Positions 60,931 to 64,000 of a DNA stretch of 64,000 nucleotides are shown piece after piece (positions within the stretch are counted from its first letter, which is position 1; each line of letters begins with the position of its first letter). The position numbers were made by a program, and so were the translations under genes. Source of the stretch: Paraburkholderia fynbosensis (GTDB taxonomy: Bacteria > Pseudomonadota > Gammaproteobacteria > Burkholderiales > Burkholderiaceae); NCBI RefSeq assembly GCF_902859935.1, contig NZ_CADIKI010000014.1, forward strand, positions 124,001 to 188,000. Direction: 5' to 3'. The notes under the pieces are model-generated. The model searched no databases. It saw only the letters and a program-made list of their open reading frames with translations, and was not told the DNA's origin.

Positions 60931-61445
60931 CGCACCACCTGTAATTTCGCACCGGGCTGCGCGCCCGCCATCAATGCCCGAAGCCGCTCGCGTCCGCGCG
61001 ACAGCCGCGACATCACCGTGCCGATCGGGATGTTCAGCGCGAGCGCCACGTCCGCATAGCTCATTTCCTCGAGACCGACCAGCAGCACGACTTCGCGCTG
61101 CTCCATCGGCAGACGCTGCAACGCGTAGTCGAGGTCGCGCATTTCCAGCGAACGGGCCTGCTCGGACGCCACCGCGAATTCGCTCTCGGCGACGCTGTCG
61201 TCATCGACGGCCACGTGAACGGCGCGCGCCGACGCCTTGCGCGCCTGATTGGCGAACACGTTGTGCATGATCGTGAAGAGCCAGGCGCGCAGGTCGGTGC
61301 CGGCTTGGAACATGCCGGTGCGGCCGAGCGCGCGTTCGAGCGTGTCCTGCACGAGGTCGTCGGCGAGATCGCGGTTGTTGATCAGCGCTCGCGCATAGCG
61401 CCGCAAGCGCGGCACATGCTCCATCAACTCGTCACGCACATCCAT
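60927..61445 (-). CDS. ECF sigma factor
   Basis: A sigma factor of 172 aa from the ATG at 61445. Region 2 has RYARALINNRDLADDLVQDTLERAL and TDLRAWLFTIMHNVFAN; region 4 has RLPMEQREVVLLVGLEEMSYADVALALNIPIGTVMSRLSRGRERL, all in parts. It probably directs its own operon and the nearby catalase-like gene in response to an envelope or oxidative signal. The target promoter motif was not identified. Confidence 0.93.
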   Translation of the reverse strand: MDVRDELMEHVPRLRRYARALINNRDLADDLVQDTLERALGRTGMFQAGTDLRAWLFTIMHNVFANQARKASARAVHVAVDDDSVAESEFAVASEQARSLEMRDLDYALQRLPMEQREVVLLVGLEEMSYADVALALNIPIGTVMSRLSRGRERLRALMAGAQPGAKLQVVR

Positions 61446-61609
61446 TTTTGATCCCGATGGTGAGTCCGATCGCGGGTCCGATGAAAGGGCATCGATCGGG
61501 CGTAGGGCCGGCGGCTGTCGCGCGGACTGCCAGGCGCATTCCAATGGCAAACACGGGGGAGTGCATTTTATTCCCTTTCAGTGCGCGAGATAGTGGCGCG
61601 CAGCCGGGA

Positions 61610-62335
61610 TCATCGCGCGGTCATCAAGTCGGCGGCGCGCATCAGGCCGTGGGTGCGGGCGTCGCCGGCCACCACGAAGCGCTGGCGCTGCGCCGTCCAG
61701 CTCAACAGCCGGATCTCGCCGATGCGGCGCGCGGACCACTGCGGCTGCGCCGGCGCGAGCAGCGCGAGCGTCGATATCACCACCACCGGCTGGTTGTCGG
61801 CGTTCAGATAGATGAACTCGCTCGCGCGCTGCAACGGGCCAAGCGACAGCACGCGTTGGCCGACCAGCCGCAGGCCGATTGGGCCTAGCTCGGGCGCGGC
61901 CGGGTCCGCGGAGGTCGGCGACGCCGCGGAAAACGGCGTCGCCGCCGTTTCGGCCAGGGCCATCACGGCGGCGTTGTCGAGCGCCTGGGCGGATACCTGG
62001 GTCGCAGCCAGCCAGCCGCTCGCGGCCGCCAGCGTCAGCGCGAGCGCCACCAATGCGTCGACCAGTTTGCGCCGGCGTCCCGCAGGCTTGATGCGCCCCA
62101 ACGCGCGGCGCGATCGGTCGGCGGGGCGCGTCACGGGCTCGTCGGCGGTGGGGAAGGTCTGCTGGATCTGCGCGTTCAGCCGGCCGTAAAACGCCACCCG
62201 CCGCGCTTCCGCCGGGTCCTTGCCGAGATAGTCGCGCAGGGAGCCCGCGCGCTCAGGCGTCAGGGTGCCGTCGGCGTAGGCCTGGATGTCGGCCTCGGAA
62301 AGCGGCGAGTCGGGAGGGACGTCGGTGGAGGTCAT
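61610..62335 (-). CDS. Second anti-sigma-like membrane protein
   Basis: A protein of 241 aa from the ATG at 62335 (a GTG fourteen codons upstream is possible). It has the same layout as the anti-sigma factor downstream: an N-terminal LSEADIQAYADGTLTPERAGSLRDYL domain (in parts), one membrane helix at about 90-110 (LVALALTLAAASGWLAA), and a periplasmic domain. It lies upstream of the sigma factor gene on the same strand, so it may belong to the same operon. No zinc motif is seen. Confidence 0.8.
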   Translation of the reverse strand: MTSTDVPPDSPLSEADIQAYADGTLTPERAGSLRDYLGKDPAEARRVAFYGRLNAQIQQTFPTADEPVTRPADRSRRALGRIKPAGRRRKLVDALVALALTLAAASGWLAATQVSAQALDNAAVMALAETAATPFSAASPTSADPAAPELGPIGLRLVGQRVLSLGPLQRASEFIYLNADNQPVVVISTLALLAPAQPQWSARRIGEIRLLSWTAQRQRFVVAGDARTHGLMRAADLMTAR

Positions 62336-62639
62336 GGTGTCGGTGGTGGTCGGAGTGCTGCTATCGAGGGCGAACACGGGCAGGCGAGGGTTTATTCCGC
62401 GCCACCAGGCCGTGGGTCATTTTTCGATGCCATGAAGCGCGCGATGACGAACGGTGCGGCATCCTTTGCGCTTTCCTGCGGCCGCCGAATCGCGAATAAG
62501 CGTGCGTGCAAATCCCGGTGAGCAGGCTTTTATTCCGCTTTCCAGATATGTTTTTCTCGTGCCGTCGACACAGGAATAAAAGCCGCCACGCCGTAGTTCT
62601 CCCTGATGCGAACCCGCACAACACTCATTGGAGTCCATC
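62336..62639. other. Divergent promoter region
   Basis: About 304 bases between the anti-sigma-like gene (minus) and the DUF4148 gene (plus). It is a likely place for the ECF promoter, but I could not define the motif. A TTGGAGT ribosome-binding site precedes the DUF4148 gene. Confidence 0.4.
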
Positions 62640-62912
62640 ATGAAGAAGCTCGCATTTGCCGCCTTGTCCGTCGTCGTTCTCGCTGCTTCGTCGAGCGCTT
62701 TTGCGCAAGGCAAGACACGGGCCGAGGTGTATCAGGAATTGATCGAGGCGCAGCAGAACGGCCTCGACTACATCACCGATGCGTCGTACCCGGACGTCAA
62801 CCCGATCTTTGCGCAACAGGTTCAGCAGCGCAAGCAAGCGCTCGCCGCGAAAGCGGCGGCGGCGAGCAGCGTGGCGAACGGTGGTGGCGCGTCGGCAGGC
62901 AGCGTCAATTGA
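62640..62912 (+). CDS. DUF4148 periplasmic protein
   Basis: A protein of 90 aa. A signal peptide ends SSAFAQGK near residue 24. The mature part KTRAEVYQELIEAQQNGLDYI, then ASYPDVNPIFAQQVQQRK, follows the DUF4148 pattern. It lies 110 bases before the catalase-like gene and may be in the same transcript. Confidence 0.85.
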   Translation: MKKLAFAALSVVVLAASSSAFAQGKTRAEVYQELIEAQQNGLDYITDASYPDVNPIFAQQVQQRKQALAAKAAAASSVANGGGASAGSVN

Positions 62913-63022
62913 CGTATCGGCAGCGCCGGCGCGCGGCTGGAACGGGCGCGCCGGTGTCGAGCGGAATAGATCGCCGCTGCGCGTGTTAGCCGGTAGGTGC
63001 ATCTATCCGATAAGGAGTCCTC

Positions 63023-64000
63023 GTGACCCAACCTCCCGTTCCTCAATCCGGGCGTGGCTGCGTGCCATGCCGGCTCGCCGCGATCGGCGCGGTCGTCCTG
63101 GCGCTGGCCGGTGGCTTTGCCTACACGGCCGGCTGGCTCACACCGGCACGTTTGAGCGCATCGCGCTTCATCGATACGTTCGAAACAGTGGCCGGCCGGC
63201 CGCATCCGGGCTACCGGCGCAATCATGCGAAGGGCCTGTGCGTCGAAGGGTATTTCGACAGCAACGGCAACGGCGCCGCGCTGTCGCGCGCAGCCGTGTT
63301 TACACCGGGGCGCACGCCGGTCACGGGACGCTTCGCGGTGCCGGGCGGCAACCCGTTCGCGCCGGACATCAGTTCGCCCGTGCGCAGCCTCGCGTTGGAG
63401 TTCCAGTTGGCGAATGGCGAGCAATGGCGCACCGGCATGAATTCGACGCCCGTTTTTGCGGTCCACACGCCCGCGCAGTTCTATCAGCAGCTGCTCGCCG
63501 CGCGGCCCGACCCGGCGACCGGCAAGGCGGACCCGGCGAAACTCAAGGCGTTCTATGCGGCCAATCCCGAGACTGTGCCGTTCCAGAACTGGGTGAAGGC
63601 GCATCCGCCTTCGTCGAGTCTCGCGAATGCCGCCTACTATGGCATCAACGCATTCCGTTTCACCGACGGTTCCAACACGACGCGCGCCGTGCGCTGGGCG
63701 ATGGTGCCCGAGACGCGGTACGCGCCGATCACCGATGCGCAAAAGGCCGCGAAGAATTTCCTCCAGGCCGATCTCGATGAACGTCTTGGGAAGGGACCGT
63801 TGCGCTGGCATCTGATCCTGACGGTCGCGCAACCGGGCGACCCCACCGACGACGCCACGCTGCAATGGCCCGACGATCGGCAGCAGGTCGATGCGGGCAC
63901 ACTGGTGCTCGAGCGCGCCAGCTCGCAGGAAGACGGCGCGTGCCGCGACATCAACTTCGATCCGACGATCCTGCCGGCGGGCATCGCGTCATCGGACGAT
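63023..64000 (+). CDS. Catalase-family peroxidase, SrpA-like (3' end outside window)
   Basis: The GTG at 63023 is chosen because AAGGAG lies five bases upstream and the frame is open to the window end (326 residues seen). A membrane anchor or signal segment covers about 18-36 (AAIGAVVLALAGGFAYTAG). The small catalase fold follows: HPGYRRNHAKGLCVEGYFD near the haem site with a candidate distal His, FAVPGGNPFAPD, and ALEFQLANGEQWRTGMN, in parts. These periplasmic haem proteins reduce peroxides. Beside an ECF sigma factor this fits an oxidative-stress module. Confidence 0.87.
   Translation, partial: MTQPPVPQSGRGCVPCRLAAIGAVVLALAGGFAYTAGWLTPARLSASRFIDTFETVAGRPHPGYRRNHAKGLCVEGYFDSNGNGAALSRAAVFTPGRTPVTGRFAVPGGNPFAPDISSPVRSLALEFQLANGEQWRTGMNSTPVFAVHTPAQFYQQLLAARPDPATGKADPAKLKAFYAANPETVPFQNWVKAHPPSSSLANAAYYGINAFRFTDGSNTTRAVRWAMVPETRYAPITDAQKAAKNFLQADLDERLGKGPLRWHLILTVAQPGDPTDDATLQWPDDRQQVDAGTLVLERASSQEDGACRDINFDPTILPAGIASSDD

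Noticed and set aside
1..64000. CRISPR arrays, tRNA or rRNA genes, complete insertion sequences, attachment sites
   Set aside because: None could be supported by reading the intergenic regions; a short tRNA missed by eye cannot be fully excluded.

Overview
The window is GC-rich bacterial chromosome of Burkholderia/Paraburkholderia type. The evidence is the very high third-position GC, an OmpC-like trimeric porin, DUF4148 and DUF3331 small proteins, a class II (B12-dependent) ribonucleotide reductase, and many LysR regulators and ABC importers. I saw no rRNA, tRNA, CRISPR array or intact insertion sequence. One decayed IS110-type transposase fragment is present near 60 kb. The species assignment is an inference.

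Region 1-8.7 kb is mixed: the 3' end of an AraC regulator, a sulfite-oxidase-fold molybdoenzyme with its cytochrome b561, a DUF5666 protein divergent from a heavy-metal type two-component pair (with a CusR-box-like site between them), two small VOC/ABM enzymes, a double-PAS diguanylate cyclase and a D-2-hydroxyacid dehydrogenase.

Region 8.8-29 kb is the centre of interest and reads as one sulfonate-catabolic island. A HutC/GntR regulator is divergent from a six-gene operon for a succinate-dehydrogenase-like complex plus a split class I fumarase-like hydratase. Next come a TauABC/SsuABC-type importer with a LysR gene, then divergently suyAB ((2R)-sulfolactate sulfo-lyase), a DctA-type carrier, slcC-like and comC-like sulfolactate dehydrogenases, and soeABC (membrane-bound sulfite dehydrogenase). 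The two catabolic operons share a 23-bp operator-like sequence (19 of 23 identical). Known biochemistry covers sulfolactate to pyruvate plus sulfite, and sulfite to sulfate. My inference is that the succinate-dehydrogenase-like and fumarase-like enzymes supply sulfolactate by a sulfonate copy of succinate-fumarate-malate chemistry: 3-sulfopropanoate to 3-sulfoacrylate to 3-sulfolactate. The flavoprotein lacks the covalent-FAD histidine and the conserved substrate-site Thr, consistent with a changed enzyme.

Region 29-46 kb holds the class II ribonucleotide reductase, a DUF3331 protein, an AI-2E family permease, a secreted esterase, an OpgC acyltransferase, a porin, a DUF3465-like protein, an NlpD-like LysM/LytM lipoprotein, an Asp-nucleophile alpha/beta hydrolase, an unrecognised protein, and a periplasmic molybdenum hydroxylase (IorAB type) with a three-haem cytochrome c.

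Region 46-54 kb is a minus-strand row of two ABC importers (polyamine type and polar amino-acid type) that together contain only one ATPase, divergent from a GcvA-like LysR. Region 54-64 kb has a Ca2+/H+ antiporter, a BON protein, 3-methyladenine glycosylase, two DUF4148 proteins, a CBS protein, ribA, an ECF sigma factor flanked by two anti-sigma-like proteins, and a catalase-family peroxidase that runs off the end.
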